From Rubrivivax sp. A210 (GTDB lineage: Bacteria > Pseudomonadota > Gammaproteobacteria > Burkholderiales > Burkholderiaceae_C): DNA of 64,000 bases. The DNA lies in assembly GCF_904426505.1 (NCBI RefSeq), contig NZ_CAJGBN010000003.1:1-64000 (forward strand), given 5' to 3'. The notes below the pieces were generated by a model. That model ran no database searches. It was given only the letters and a program-made list of their open reading frames with translations, and was not told the DNA's origin. Shown piece by piece: positions 41,536 through 51,958 of this stretch. Position numbers and translations under genes: made by a program. Within the stretch, counting starts at the first letter, position 1; every line of letters starts with the position of its first letter.

Positions 41536-43515
41536 TCACCCGCCGGCTTGCAGGGCTTCCAGTTCCGACTGCAGTTCCAGCCAGCGTTCCTCGAGCATGG
41601 CCGTCTCGGCCGCCGCATGCGCCAGGTTGCGGCCCAGCTCGGCGTAGGCCTCGCTGCTGGTGTTGGGTTGCGCCAGCTGCTGCTCCAGCACCTGCTTTTC
41701 GTTGGCCAGACGGCCCAGGCGCTCGTCGATGCGCTGCAGCTCGGTGCGCAGCGGGCGCGTCGCCTCCGATTGCTTGGCGCGCGCCTGCTTGGCGTTCTTG
41801 CGTTCGTCGCGCGTGGCGGCCGGCGGCGGCGCGCTCGGGCGCGGCACGGCGGCGGCCGCAGGCTTGTCCTTCACGCTGTCCACCACCGGCGCACGCGGCG
41901 GCTCGGGCATGGGCTGGCCGCGGGCGGCGGCGCGCGAAACCTCGAGCAGCCACTTCTGGTAGTCGTCGAGGTCGCCGTCGAAGGGCTCGACGCGGCCCCG
42001 CGCCACCAGCCAGAACTCGTCGCAGGTCTCGCGCAGCAGGGCGCGGTCGTGGCTGACCAGCATCACCGTGCCCTCGAACTCGTTGAGCGCGATGGACAGC
42101 GCCTCGCGCGTGGTGAGGTCGAGGTGGTTGGTCGGCTCGTCCAGCAGCAGCAGGTTGGGCCGCTGCCACACCAGCATGGCCAGCACCAGGCGCGCCTTCT
42201 CGCCGCCCGAGAGGCTGCCCACGGCCTGCGTGACCATGTCGCCGGTGAAGCGGAACTGGCCCAGAAAATCGCGCAGCTGCTGCTCGCGTGCGGCCGGGCC
42301 GACATCGCGCGCCAGCCGCACCATGTGCATCAGCGCGCCGTCGTCGAGTTGCAGCACGTCCAGTTCCTGCTGGGCGAAATAGCCGATCACCAGGCCCTTG
42401 CCCTGGGTCGTCGTGCCCGAGATCAAGGGCAGGTCGCCGGCGATGGTCTTGACCAGGGTCGACTTGCCCTGGCCGTTGGCGCCCAGGATGCCGATGCGCT
42501 GGCCGGCCAGCACCGAGCGGCTGAAGTTGCTGACGATGGCGCGCTTGCCATAGCCGCAGGCCAGCGTGTCGAAGCTCAGCATGGGGTTGGGCAGGCTGGC
42601 CGGTTCGCGGAACTCGAAGCTGAAGTCGCTGGCCGTCATGGCCGGTGCCAGGCGCTCCATGCGCGCCAGCGCCTTGACGCGGCTCTGCGCCTGCTTGGCC
42701 TTGCTGGCCTTGGCCTTGAAGCGGTCGATGAAGCGCTGCAGGTGGGCGATGCGGTCCTGCTGCTTGGAAAATGCCGCCTGGGCCTGCATCAGGCGTTCGG
42801 CGCGCATCTCCTCGAAGGCCGTGTAGTTGCCGGTGTAGCGCACCAGCTGGCCTTCGTCCAGGTGGACGATGACGCGCGTCACCGCGTCGAGGAATTCGCG
42901 GTCATGGCTGATGACGATCATCAGGCCGTCGTAGCGCTTGAGCCAGGCCTCGAGCCAGACCAGGGCGTCGAGGTCGAGGTGGTTGGTAGGCTCGTCCAGC
43001 AGCAGCAGCTCGGCCGGGCACATCAGCGCCCGCGCCAGCTGCAGCCGCATGCGCCAGCCGCCCGAGAAGCTGTTGACCGCGGCGTGCAGCTGCTCGCTGC
43101 GAAAGCCCAGGCCCAGCAGCAGGGCCTCGGCACGCGAGCGGGCGTCGAAGGCGCCGGCCTCGTCCAGCGCCAGGTGGGCGTGGGCGATCGCGTCGCCGTC
43201 GTCGGCGGCTTCGGCCGCGGCCAGCTCGGCCTGCGCCGCCTGCAGCGGGATGTCGCCCTGCAGCACGAAGTCGGTGGCGCCGTCCTCGCTGTCGGGCATG
43301 TCCTGCGCGACCTCGCCCAGGCGCCAGCGCGGCGGGATCTCGACATCGCCGGCGTCGGCGTGCAGCCGCCCTGCCAGCAGCGAGAAGAGGCTGGACTTGC
43401 CGGCGCCATTGCGGCCGATGAGGCCGACCTTTTCGCCGGGCTGCAGCACGACGCCGGCGTCCTGCAGCACGACTTTGACGCCGCGTCGCAGCGTGATGTT
43501 TCGAATGGTGATCAT
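41536..43515 (-). CDS. ABC-F family ATPase (YheS/Uup-like)
   Basis: A 659-residue soluble protein with two ATPase domains and no membrane part. Domain 1: Walker A GRNGAGKSS, signature NSFSGGWRMRLQLARAL, Walker B LLLLDEPTNHLDLDA. The linker (about 225-300) carries FSKQQDRIAHLQRFIDRFKAKASKAKQAQSRVKAL, the ABC-F hallmark that reaches into the ribosome. Domain 2: GANGQGKST, GSLSGGEKARLVLAML, LLLLDEPTNHLDL. The C-terminal coiled coil is charged. ABC-F proteins act in translation. The ATG overlaps the prmB stop, so it ends the dap operon. Confidence 0.93.
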   Translation of the reverse strand: MITIRNITLRRGVKVVLQDAGVVLQPGEKVGLIGRNGAGKSSLFSLLAGRLHADAGDVEIPPRWRLGEVAQDMPDSEDGATDFVLQGDIPLQAAQAELAAAEAADDGDAIAHAHLALDEAGAFDARSRAEALLLGLGFRSEQLHAAVNSFSGGWRMRLQLARALMCPAELLLLDEPTNHLDLDALVWLEAWLKRYDGLMIVISHDREFLDAVTRVIVHLDEGQLVRYTGNYTAFEEMRAERLMQAQAAFSKQQDRIAHLQRFIDRFKAKASKAKQAQSRVKALARMERLAPAMTASDFSFEFREPASLPNPMLSFDTLACGYGKRAIVSNFSRSVLAGQRIGILGANGQGKSTLVKTIAGDLPLISGTTTQGKGLVIGYFAQQELDVLQLDDGALMHMVRLARDVGPAAREQQLRDFLGQFRFTGDMVTQAVGSLSGGEKARLVLAMLVWQRPNLLLLDEPTNHLDLTTREALSIALNEFEGTVMLVSHDRALLRETCDEFWLVARGRVEPFDGDLDDYQKWLLEVSRAAARGQPMPEPPRAPVVDSVKDKPAAAAVPRPSAPPPAATRDERKNAKQARAKQSEATRPLRTELQRIDERLGRLANEKQVLEQQLAQPNTSSEAYAELGRNLAHAAAETAMLEERWLELQSELEALQAGG

Positions 43516-44372
43516 TTGAGTTGGGCTGCTTCTAGGAGCAGCACCTGTTCGTCGCCGGCGCTGGTGGGCAGCCCGACCACGGGCAGGCCGGGAAAGGCGG
43601 CGTCGAAATGTTTGCGCTCGTGGCCGATCTCGAGCACCAGCACGCCGCCGGCGTTGAGATGGTGGCCGGCCTCGGCCAGCAGTCCGCGCACGAAGACCAT
43701 GCCATCGGCGCCGCCATCAAGGGCCAGCGCTGGCTCGGCGCGGAACTCGGGCGGCAGCGCCGCCATCGAGGCCGCGTTGACGTAGGGTGGGTTGCACAGG
43801 ATGAGGTCAAAACGGCCCGGTGCCGCGGTCAGGCCGTCGCCCTGGGCCAGTGTGATGCGCTCGGCCAGGCCGTGGCGCTCGACATTGAGGCGCGCCACCG
43901 CCAGCGCGTCGGCCGAGAGGTCGGTGGCCAGCACCCGGGCCTCGGGCCAGGCCAGCGCCGCCAGCACGGCCAGGCTGGCGCCGCCGGTGCAGAGGTCGAG
44001 CACGGTCTTGGGTTCGTCCGGCAGCCAGGCGTCGAGCACGCCCTCGGCCAGCGGCTCGGCGATCAGCGAACGCGGGATGATGACGCGCTCGTCCACGAAG
44101 AAAGGCACGCCCTGCAGCCAGGCCTCGCCGGTGAGGTAGGCCGCCGGGCGCCGCGATGCGATGCGCTGGGTGACGAGATCGTGCGCGGCCTGCAGATCGG
44201 CCGGCGCCACGGCACGTTCGGCGTGCTCGTCCAGGCTGTCCAGCGGCAGGCCCAGGCGCCACAGCACCAGCCAGGCGGCCTCGTCAAAGGCATGGGTCGT
44301 GCCCTGGGCGCAGCAGACGCCGGCGCTCTCGAGGCGTTCGCTGCTGTGCGCTATCAGCTCGATCAGCGTCAC
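43512..44372 (-). CDS. prmB: 50S ribosomal protein L3 N(5)-glutamine methyltransferase
   Basis: A 286-residue SAM-dependent methyltransferase. The SAM motif is [37 protein letters not shown] and the catalytic NPPY is in [15 protein letters not shown]. The N-terminal helices and the [20 protein letters not shown] segment distinguish PrmB from PrmC. It methylates a Gln of L3. The GTG at 44372 overlaps the dapE stop (GTGA). It is translationally coupled on both sides, with dapE before and the ABC-F gene after. Confidence 0.95.
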   Translation of the reverse strand: MTLIELIAHSSERLESAGVCCAQGTTHAFDEAAWLVLWRLGLPLDSLDEHAERAVAPADLQAAHDLVTQRIASRRPAAYLTGEAWLQGVPFFVDERVIIPRSLIAEPLAEGVLDAWLPDEPKTVLDLCTGGASLAVLAALAWPEARVLATDLSADALAVARLNVERHGLAERITLAQGDGLTAAPGRFDLILCNPPYVNAASMAALPPEFRAEPALALDGGADGMVFVRGLLAEAGHHLNAGGVLVLEIGHERKHFDAAFPGLPVVGLPTSAGDEQVLLLEAAQLK

Positions 44373-45514
44373 GGCAGCAGCGCTTCCAGCGTGCGGCGGT
44401 AGACGTTGGCGAGCGGCGCGATGCTGGCGACCTCCACCCATTCGTCAATCTTGTGCGCGCTGGCATTGAGCACGCCGAACTCCATCACCTGGGGGCAGAT
44501 GCGGGCGATGAAGCGGCCATCAGACGTGCCGCCGGTGGTGCTGAGCACCGGCTCGATGCCGAACTCGGCCTGGATGGCCGCCGCCAGCGCCGCGTGCAGC
44601 GTGCCCGGTGGCGTGAGAAAGGGTTCGCCGCCCAGCGTCCAGGCGATCTCGAACTCGAGGCCGTGGCGGTTCAGCACCTCCAGCACGCGCGCCTGCAGCG
44701 CGGCCGGCGTCGATTCGGTACTGAAGCGGAAGTTGAAATCGGCCACCAGCTCGCCCGGGATCATGTTGCCGGCGCCGGTGCCGGCGTGCAGGTTGCTGAC
44801 CTGCCAGCTGGTGGGCGGGAAATAGGCATTGCCCTCGTCCCAGCGCGTGGCCGCCAGTTCGGCCAGCGCCGGCGCGAAGCCGTGGATGGGGTTGCGCGCC
44901 AGCTGCGGGTAGGCGATGTGGCCCTGCACGCCCTTGACCGTGAGGCGGGCCGACAGCGAGCCGCGCCTGCCGTTCTTGACCATGTCGCCGACGCGCTCCA
45001 CCGAGGTCGGCTCGCCCACGATGCACAGATCCAGCCGCTCGCCGCGCGCCTTCAGCACCTGCACCGCGTGCAGCGTGCCGTGCAGCGATGGGCCTTCCTC
45101 GTCGCTGGTGAAGAGCAGGGCGACGCGGCCGCCGTGCTGCGGGCGCTCGCGCACAAAGCGCGCTGCGGCCACCGTCATCGCCGCCACCGCGGTCTTCATG
45201 TCGACCGCGCCGCGGCCGTAGAGGCGGCCTTCGCGGTGGCTGGGCACGAAAGGCTCGCTGGCCCATTGCGCGGCCGGGCCGCTGGGCACGACGTCGGTGT
45301 GGCCGGCCAGCAGCAGGGTGGGGCCGGGGCGGCCGCTGTCGTGTACGGCCCAGAGGTTGCTGACGATGCCGCCCGCGGGCCCGGCGTCCAGCCGCTCGCA
45401 GACAAAGCCGGCTGGCAGCAGTTGCGCCGCCAGCAGCTCGCAGCAGCCGTCGTCGGCCGGCGTCACCGAGCGGCAGGCGATCAGCGCCTCGGCCAGGCGC
45501 AGCGCCTCGTTCAT
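44369..45514 (-). CDS. dapE: succinyl-diaminopimelate desuccinylase
   Basis: A 381-residue M20-family zinc enzyme of lysine/peptidoglycan synthesis, cleaving N-succinyl-LL-diaminopimelate. Ligand motifs: [17 protein letters not shown] (His, Asp), [15 protein letters not shown] (bridging Asp), [14 protein letters not shown] (catalytic Glu, ligand Glu), [14 protein letters not shown] and [12 protein letters not shown]. Last ligand His lies in [16 protein letters not shown]. The ATG at 45514 overlaps the stop of the pilus ATPase gene (ATGA). Confidence 0.96.
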   Translation of the reverse strand: MNEALRLAEALIACRSVTPADDGCCELLAAQLLPAGFVCERLDAGPAGGIVSNLWAVHDSGRPGPTLLLAGHTDVVPSGPAAQWASEPFVPSHREGRLYGRGAVDMKTAVAAMTVAAARFVRERPQHGGRVALLFTSDEEGPSLHGTLHAVQVLKARGERLDLCIVGEPTSVERVGDMVKNGRRGSLSARLTVKGVQGHIAYPQLARNPIHGFAPALAELAATRWDEGNAYFPPTSWQVSNLHAGTGAGNMIPGELVADFNFRFSTESTPAALQARVLEVLNRHGLEFEIAWTLGGEPFLTPPGTLHAALAAAIQAEFGIEPVLSTTGGTSDGRFIARICPQVMEFGVLNASAHKIDEWVEVASIAPLANVYRRTLEALLP

Positions 45515-46707
45515 CGGCGCACGCCCCAGGGCGCGGGCTCGGAGCTGCCACGCAGCGATTCTTCGGGCCGCACGTCGAAGCTGAATTCGGTGAAGGTGGC
45601 GGCCTCGGGCTCGTCCTTCTTGGGCGTGACGCGCGAGACCGCGGCCTGCTCGTTCTGCAGGCGCCACAGCAGGTTGGTGGGCGAGTCGGCATAGGCCATG
45701 CCTTCATCGCGCGAGACCACGCCTTCGTTGATGAGGCGGGCGATGTCGTGCTCGAAGGTCTGCGAGCCCTCGGCCAGCGATTTCTCGACCGCCTCCTTGA
45801 CGGCGCCGAGGTCGCCCTTCTCGATCAGCTCCGACACCAGCTTGGTGTTGAGCAGCACCTCGACGGCCGGCACCCGGCCGCCGGCATTGGAGCGCAGCAG
45901 GCGTTGCGAGACGATGGCGCGCAGGCCGCTGGAGAGGTCGGACAGCAGCGTCGGCCGCGCCTCGGGCGCGTAGAACGAGAGGATGCGGCCCAGCGCGTGG
46001 TAGCTGTTGTTGGCGTGCATCGTGGCCAGCACGACGTGGCCCGACAGCGAGTAGGAGATGGCCGCGCTCATGGTCTCGCGGTCGCGGATCTCGCCGATCA
46101 TGATGCAGTCGGGCGCCTGGCGCAGCGCGTTCTTCAGCGCCGTTTGCAGGCTCTGCGTGTCGCGGCCGACCTCGCGCTGGTTGACGATGCTCTTCTTGTT
46201 GTTGAAGAGGAACTCGATCGGATCCTCGATGGTGAGGATGTGGCCCGTCATCTGCTGGTTGCGCCACTCCAGCATCGAGGCCAGCGTGGTGGTCTTGCCG
46301 GTGCCGGTGGCGCCCACCATCAGGATCAGGCCGCGCTTCTCGGTCACCAGCTGCGCCAGCATGGCGGGCACGCCCAGGGCTTCGAGCGAGGGGATGGTGA
46401 AGGGGATGCAGCGGAATACGGCCGCGATGGAGCCGCGCTGCTTGAAGGCCGAGAGCCGGAAGCTGCCGACACGCGGGATGCTGATGCCAACGTTCAGCTC
46501 GCCGGTGTCGTCGAGCTCTTCCAGCTGCTGGGGCACCAGCATCTCCGACAGCAGCTGGCGCGTCTGGTTGACGGTGAGCAACTGGTCGGAGAGCTGCAGG
46601 ATCTGCCCGTTGATCTTGATGAGGATGGGCGTGTTGGCCGACATGTAGACGTCGGACGCGTTCTTCTCCGCCATCAGGCGCAGCACGCGCTCGAGGTTGT
46701 TCGCCAT
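45511..46707 (-). CDS. PilT/PilU-family type IV pilus retraction ATPase
   Basis: A 398-residue hexameric ATPase. Walker A is [15 protein letters not shown], the Asp box [13 protein letters not shown], Walker [15 protein letters not shown], and the His box [45 protein letters not shown] and the extended C-terminus make it closer to PilU than PilT. Retraction of type IV pili drives twitching and DNA uptake; no other pilus gene is in the window. It sits inside the dap operon, 21 bases after dapD and overlapping dapE, an arrangement I recall from other Comamonadaceae. Confidence 0.92.
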   Translation of the reverse strand: MANNLERVLRLMAEKNASDVYMSANTPILIKINGQILQLSDQLLTVNQTRQLLSEMLVPQQLEELDDTGELNVGISIPRVGSFRLSAFKQRGSIAAVFRCIPFTIPSLEALGVPAMLAQLVTEKRGLILMVGATGTGKTTTLASMLEWRNQQMTGHILTIEDPIEFLFNNKKSIVNQREVGRDTQSLQTALKNALRQAPDCIMIGEIRDRETMSAAISYSLSGHVVLATMHANNSYHALGRILSFYAPEARPTLLSDLSSGLRAIVSQRLLRSNAGGRVPAVEVLLNTKLVSELIEKGDLGAVKEAVEKSLAEGSQTFEHDIARLINEGVVSRDEGMAYADSPTNLLWRLQNEQAAVSRVTPKKDEPEAATFTEFSFDVRPEESLRGSSEPAPWGVRR

Positions 46708-46728
46708 TCCCGCTCCCAGGCTGTTAGA

Positions 46729-47546
<818 letters not shown>

Positions 47547-47550
<4 letters not shown>

Positions 47551-48758
47551 CGGAGGCTTTCGGTGTAGGAGGCGATGCGGCGGGCCGCTTCGAGGCAGTC
47601 GGCCACGGGGGCCACCAGGGCCATGCGGATGCGGCCCTGGCCCGGGTTGGCGGGCCGGCCCGGCGCTGCGTCGGAAACCGCTCGCGCCAGCAGGCTGCCC
47701 GGCAGAACCGCCACATTGTATTGAGCGAGCAGGCCGCGGGCGTAAGCGATCTCGTCGCCGCCAGGGATGCCGGCCCAGAGGTAGAAGGCGGCGTCGGGCA
47801 GCTTCACATCGAGCACGCTTTCGAGCACCGGCATCACCGCCGCGAACTTGGCGCGGTAGAGCGCGCGGTTGGCCACCACATGGGCCTCGTCGTTCCAGGC
47901 CGCGATGCTGGCGCGCTGCACCAGGCCGCTCATCGCGCTGCCATGGTAGGTGCGGTAGAGCAGAAAGGCCTTGATCAGCGCGCGGTCGCCGGCGGCGAAG
48001 CCCGAGCGCAGCCCAGGCACGCTGCTGCGCTTGGACAGGCTGGTGAGCGCGATCAAATTCTTGAAATCGTCGCGACCCAGAGCCTTGGCGGCCTGGAGGC
48101 TGCCCAGCGGTGCCTCGTCGCGGAAGTAGATCTCGGAGTAGCACTCGTCGCTGGCGATCACGAAGCCGTGGCGGTCGCTCAGCGCGAACAGCGTCTGCCA
48201 TTCGGCCAGCGGCATCACCGCGCCGGTGGGATTGCCCGGCGAGCACACGTAGAGAAGCCGCGTGCGCGCCCACACGGCCTCGGGCACGGAAGTCCAATCG
48301 GCGGCGAAGTTGCGCGCCGGGTCGCTGGCCACGAAGTGCGTGCGCGCGCCGCCCAGCAGGGCCGCGCCTTCGTAGATTTGGTAGAACGGGTTGGGGCAGA
48401 CCACCAGGGCCTCGGCCTCGGCCGGGTCCAGCACCGTCTGCGCCAGTGCGAACAGCGCCTCGCGCGAGCCGTTCACCGGCAGCAACTGCGTCGCCGCATC
48501 CAGCGCCACGCCATAGCGGCGCTGCACCCAGCCGGCCATGGCCTCGCGCAGCGCCGGCTCGCCCAGCGTCGCCGGGTAGCTGGCCAGCGCCGGCAGCGCC
48601 TGCATCAGCGCTTCTTCGATCAGCCGCGGCGTGGCGTGCCGCGGCTCGCCGATGCCCAGGCTGATAGGGGCCAGCGCCGGGTTGGGCGTGATGCCGCGCG
48701 TCAGCTCGCGCCAGCGCTCGAAGGGGTAGGGATGGAGCAGGGCGAGGCGCGGGTTCAT
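47547..48758 (-). CDS. dapC: succinyldiaminopimelate transaminase
   Basis: A 403-residue PLP-dependent class I aminotransferase. The PLP lysine is in [35 protein letters not shown] and [10 protein letters not shown] hold the pyridoxal-contact Asn, Asp and Tyr. It starts [38 protein letters not shown], the DapC opening. It makes N-succinyl-LL-diaminopimelate from the keto acid with glutamate. First gene of the operon dapC-dapD-pilus ATPase-dapE-prmB-ABC-F; its promoter must lie in 48759-48930. Confidence 0.95.
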
Positions 48759-48930
48759 GGCGGGGGATTATCCGGGAGCGCCCGCTGCAGGCTTCGCCTG
48801 CGGTGCCTGCCCTGTCGCCGACGGGCCGTGCCGAATGGACCCGCCCCCGTGGCCTGGATGCCACAGGCCTCGCATACAGTGTCGCGGCCGGGTCGCGGGC
48901 CCGTCATCGACTTATAAGAAGGGAGAAGTC

Positions 48931-49611
48931 ATGAACAAGTCCATTCGGCGCCCTGGCGCCAGGTGCATGCGCGCCGCCGTCGCGCTCGTCGCTGCCTCTT
49001 GCAGCCTGGCCGCGCAGGCCGATCCGAACCTGGTGAACAACGGCGACTTCGCCGATGGCACGCTGTCGGGCTGGAGCACCTACACGACGGTCAACGGCGA
49101 TCTCATCGCTTCGGTGTCGCCGTTCGACACGGCCGGCAGCGGTACCAGCAACGCCGCCACCCTGGTGGGCGGGCAGACGGTTGCCGACTTCTTCGGCCCC
49201 TTCGGCGGTGGCGGCCTGTCGCAGAGCTTCACGGCCAGCGGCGGCAATCTGCAGATCTCGGCCGACGTGGCCACGCAATACACAGGCAGTTTCAGCAACA
49301 GCGCGGCACTGTTCGAATTGCTGGTCGACGGCGTGGTGCTCGACAGCTTCGACGCCGCGGCGGCGGGCAACATCGCCAGCGGCGAAGTGCGGCGTGACAC
49401 GCTCGGCGCCGTCACCAGCCTTGCCGCCGGCAGCCATGTACTGCGCATCCAGGTCACGCGCGGATTCCGCACCCACGCCAGCCTCTTCAACTACGTGGAC
49501 AACGTGGTGGTGACGGCGGCCGTGGCCAGCCCGGTGCCCGAGCCCAGCTCCCTGGTGCTGGCCGGCCTGGGCGTAGCGGCGCTGGTGGCACGCACGCGCG
49601 GCCGACGCTGA
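48931..49611 (+). CDS. PEP-CTERM sorting domain protein
   Basis: A 226-residue exported protein. The signal peptide is ARCMRAAVALVAASCSLAAQA. The body begins DPNLVNNGDFADGTLSGWSTYT, the N-terminal pattern of jelly-roll, carbohydrate-binding-like domains, and has beta-rich Gly/Ser/Ala sequence. It ends PVPEPSSLVLAGLGVAALVARTRGRR, a complete PEP-CTERM tripartite signal (motif, helix, basic tail). Such proteins are processed by exosortase and associate with exopolysaccharide or biofilm matrix. GGGAG precedes the ATG. A perfect 13-base stem hairpin follows the stop. Confidence 0.9.
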   Translation: MNKSIRRPGARCMRAAVALVAASCSLAAQADPNLVNNGDFADGTLSGWSTYTTVNGDLIASVSPFDTAGSGTSNAATLVGGQTVADFFGPFGGGGLSQSFTASGGNLQISADVATQYTGSFSNSAALFELLVDGVVLDSFDAAAAGNIASGEVRRDTLGAVTSLAAGSHVLRIQVTRGFRTHASLFNYVDNVVVTAAVASPVPEPSSLVLAGLGVAALVARTRGRR

Positions 49612-49615
49612 GCTT

Positions 49616-49641
49616 GCGGCCACGCTGGCCAGCGTGGCCGC
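49616..49641 (+). terminator. perfect palindromic hairpin after PEP-CTERM gene
   Basis: GCGGCCACGCTGG (49616-49628) is followed directly by its reverse complement to 49641, a perfect 26-base palindrome five bases after the PEP-CTERM stop. A second palindrome CGATAAG-TT-CTTATCG follows at 49666-49681, before the HD-GYP gene. Neither has a T run. Confidence 0.55.
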
Positions 49642-49713
49642 CCGTCAAGTCAGGGCCTTCCCGGCCGATAAGTTCTTATCGCAGAGGGACGCAAGGCGGC
49701 GGAGGCGACGGGA

Positions 49714-50886
49714 TTGGACAGCGACAAAGCGACGGGCCCGAACGACGGGCCGGTCATGGACAGGCCCACGGTGCTGGTGGTGGACGACACGCCCATCAAT
49801 CTCGACGTGGTGCAGGAGCTGCTGCACGATCAATGCCTGTTGCGCACGGCCAGCAATGGCAAGCAGGGGCTGGAGATCGCCGGCGCCACGCCGCGGCCCG
49901 ACCTGATCCTGCTGGACGTGATGATGCCCGGCCTGGACGGCCATGAGGTCTGCCGCAGGCTCAAGGCCGATCCGGCCACCTGCGGCATCCCGGTCATCTT
50001 TCTCACCGGAAAGTCCGATACCGCCGACGAGGAACTGGGGTTCTCGCTGGGGGCGGTGGACTACATCACCAAGCCCATCAGCGCGCCCATCCTGCGCGCC
50101 CGCGTGCAGGCCCAGCTGCGGCTCAAGCAGGGGGCCGACTTCCTGCGTGACAAGGCCGCCTTTCTGGAGCAGGAGGTGGCCCGCCGCACGGCCCAGGTGC
50201 TGGCGGTGCAGGATGTGACCACGCTGGTCATGGCCTCGCTGGCCGAAACGCGTGACGCCGAAACCAGCAACCACATCCTCCGCACCCAGCGCTACGTCAA
50301 GATGCTGGCCTGGAAGCTGTGTACCCACCCCCGCTTCTCCGCCACGCTGACGCCCAGGCACATCGAGCTCTTGTACCGCGCCGCGGCGCTGCACGACATC
50401 GGCAAGGCCGGCATCCCGGACCGCATCCTGCTCAAGCCCGGCAAGCTCAGCGGCGAGGAGTTCGAGATCATGAAGACCCACACCACGCTGGGGCGCGACG
50501 CCATCGCCAATGCCGAGAACGCGCTGGGCGTGCACGTGGACTTCCTCAGCCTGGCCAAGGAGATCGCCTACTCGCACCAGGAGAAGTGGGACGGCACGGG
50601 CTACCCGCTGGGGGTGGCCGGCGATGCCATTCCGATTTCGGGCCGCATCATGGCCGTGGCCGACGTCTACGACGCGCTCATCAGCCGGCGCGTGCACAAG
50701 GAAGCCATGAGCCACGAGCAGGCGGTGCTCATCATCCAGGCCAGCCGCGGCCGGCACTTCGACCCCGACGTCGTCGATGCCTTCCTGGGTGCGCAGGACA
50801 ACATCAAGTCCATCGCCATGGCCTTTGCCGACAGCGGCGCCGACCTGCATCGCAAGTCGCTCTACGCGAAGCTGGCCCAGGTCTGA
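49714..50886 (+). CDS. response regulator with HD-GYP phosphodiesterase output
   Basis: A 390-residue protein. Receiver domain (about 18-135): VLVVDDTPIN, phospho-acceptor in LILLDVMMPGLDGHEV, Lys in DYITKPIS. A linking helix leads to an HD-GYP domain (about 165-365): AAALHDIGKAGIPDRILLKPGKLSGEEFEIMKTHTTLG and AYSHQEKWDGTGYPLGVAGDAIPISGRIMAVADVYDALIS, with HD and the GYP motif intact, so it should hydrolyse cyclic di-GMP. The TTG at 49714 has GGAGG 8 bases upstream; ATG 49756 is an alternative with no ribosome site. Neighbouring kinases are candidates for its partner. Confidence 0.92.
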   Translation: MDSDKATGPNDGPVMDRPTVLVVDDTPINLDVVQELLHDQCLLRTASNGKQGLEIAGATPRPDLILLDVMMPGLDGHEVCRRLKADPATCGIPVIFLTGKSDTADEELGFSLGAVDYITKPISAPILRARVQAQLRLKQGADFLRDKAAFLEQEVARRTAQVLAVQDVTTLVMASLAETRDAETSNHILRTQRYVKMLAWKLCTHPRFSATLTPRHIELLYRAAALHDIGKAGIPDRILLKPGKLSGEEFEIMKTHTTLGRDAIANAENALGVHVDFLSLAKEIAYSHQEKWDGTGYPLGVAGDAIPISGRIMAVADVYDALISRRVHKEAMSHEQAVLIIQASRGRHFDPDVVDAFLGAQDNIKSIAMAFADSGADLHRKSLYAKLAQV

Positions 50887-50914
50887 ACAGGCCGGAGCCG
50901 CCAGCCCGCGGTCA

Positions 50915-51337
50915 CTACAGCGCCCCGCGACAGCCCGGCGCGCCGCAGCGGCAGGCCAGGCGGCCCTCGTGGTGGGTCTCGCCGTAGTCGACCGTGATCT
51001 CCTCGCCCTCGGGAATAGCGCGCAGCGCGTAGAACTCGACCCGGCCCTGGCGTATGCACAGCCGCGCATTGGGGCGGCAACTGTGGTTGGTGTAGCGCAT
51101 GGGGTCGGCGCTCTTGCTGAAGTCGATGGCGCGGCGGTCGGACAGCTCGACGATCATGATGCGTTCGCTGCGCGTGGCGCGGATGCGCGCCTCGGCCACG
51201 CTGATGCTCTCGCCGCGGATCTCGCCGATCTTCAGCCGCTGCGGTATGGCCTCGGCCGCGAAGGCGCCCTGGCCGTCGATGGCGCTGGCGCGCACGGCAA
51301 CCGCGAACTTCTGGTAGGCGGGGCGCGCGGTCTCCAT
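50915..51337 (-). CDS. SET domain protein
   Basis: A 140-residue small SET-domain protein. Motifs: YTNHSCRPNARLCI (pseudoknot NHSC), GEEITVDYGETHHEG (ELTFDY-type) and a post-SET-like CRCGAPGCRGAL with three cysteines that could bind zinc. SET proteins methylate lysines using SAM; bacterial targets are mostly unknown. The ATG at 51337 starts the fold; the upstream frame overlaps queF antisense-like. It lies 11 bases after queF on the same strand and is probably co-transcribed. Confidence 0.88.
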   Translation of the reverse strand: METARPAYQKFAVAVRASAIDGQGAFAAEAIPQRLKIGEIRGESISVAEARIRATRSERIMIVELSDRRAIDFSKSADPMRYTNHSCRPNARLCIRQGRVEFYALRAIPEGEEITVDYGETHHEGRLACRCGAPGCRGAL

Positions 51338-51348
51338 CACCCGGCTGC

Positions 51349-51810
51349 TCAGGCGCTCGGCAGCTCGACCTTGAAGGCCGGCTTCCAGCCGCGCTTGCGG
51401 TGCTCGGCCGTGACATAGGTGCGGATGCCGCCGCGCACATACCAGTCGGCGTGGATGCGCAGGAAGCGCGGCTTGATGGCCTGGACCAGGTCGCTCAGGA
51501 TGGTGTTGGTCACTTTCTCGTGGAAGGCGCCCTCGTTGCGGTAGCTCCAGAAGTACATCTTCAGGCTCTTGAGCTCGACGCAGAGGCGGTCGGCCACGAT
51601 CTCGATCGTGAAGTGCGCGAAATCGGGCTGGCCGGTGAGCGGGCACAGGCAGGTGAACTCGGGCACGTCGAAGCGGATGACGTAGTCGCGCTCGGGTGCC
51701 GGGTTGTCGAAGACCTGCAGTTCGCGGCTGGGTGTGCTCGGCGGGGTGGCGGGAGCCTGGCGTTGCCGAGGGGCGGCTGCGGGCGGTTTCGTGGACGGGG
51801 CGCGGGCCAT
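51349..51810 (-). CDS. queF: preQ0 reductase (7-cyano-7-deazaguanine reductase), short form
   Basis: A 153-residue unimodular QueF that reduces preQ0 to preQ1 with NADPH in queuosine synthesis. The thioimide-forming Cys is in [22 protein letters not shown], and the QueF motif is [22 protein letters not shown]. The C-terminal [13 protein letters not shown] fits. The N-terminal ~35 residues are a Pro/Ala/Arg-rich extension not needed for the fold. The ATG at 51810 is the first sensible start. No preQ1 riboswitch pattern is evident upstream. No other queuosine gene is nearby. Confidence 0.93.
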   Translation of the reverse strand: MARAPSTKPPAAAPRQRQAPATPPSTPSRELQVFDNPAPERDYVIRFDVPEFTCLCPLTGQPDFAHFTIEIVADRLCVELKSLKMYFWSYRNEGAFHEKVTNTILSDLVQAIKPRFLRIHADWYVRGGIRTYVTAEHRKRGWKPAFKVELPSA

Positions 51811-51859
51811 GGCGGGTGCAGGTTTCGAGGGGGTCGCGATGCTATCATCCAGGCCGCCG

Positions 51860-51886
51860 TGCGCTCCCGACAAGAGCGCATTTTTT
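51860..51886 (+). terminator. intrinsic terminator in the smc leader
   Basis: TGCGCTC (51860-51866) pairs with GAGCGCA (51874-51880) around CCGACAA, followed by six Ts (51881-51886). This is a classical rho-independent terminator on the + strand, yet no + strand gene precedes it; the genes before it run the other way. It lies 73 bases before the smc ATG, so it may be a leader attenuator, the end of a small RNA, or a block to antisense transcription of queF. Confidence 0.6.
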
Positions 51887-51958
51887 CATTCAAATCAAGC
51901 ACTTGAATCGGCTGTCCGCGGCAGTGCGCGGGCACCGGCGGTGCCGCAGCACAGGGCC

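Noticed and set aside
47551..48864. Long in-frame extension of dapD to 711 residues
   Set aside because: It runs through dapC in another frame on the same strand; the sequence is Arg/Pro-rich noise and only the last 273 residues are DapD.
48759..48930. PrsR/sigma-54 type promoter for the PEP-CTERM gene
   Set aside because: No convincing TGGCAC-N5-TTGC element was found; only a short GCAGGC/GCCTGC hairpin (48787-48801) is present.
51811..51958. preQ1 riboswitch ahead of queF
   Set aside because: The hairpin in this gap points along the smc strand with its T run there; the reverse strand shows no preQ1-I stem plus A-rich tail.
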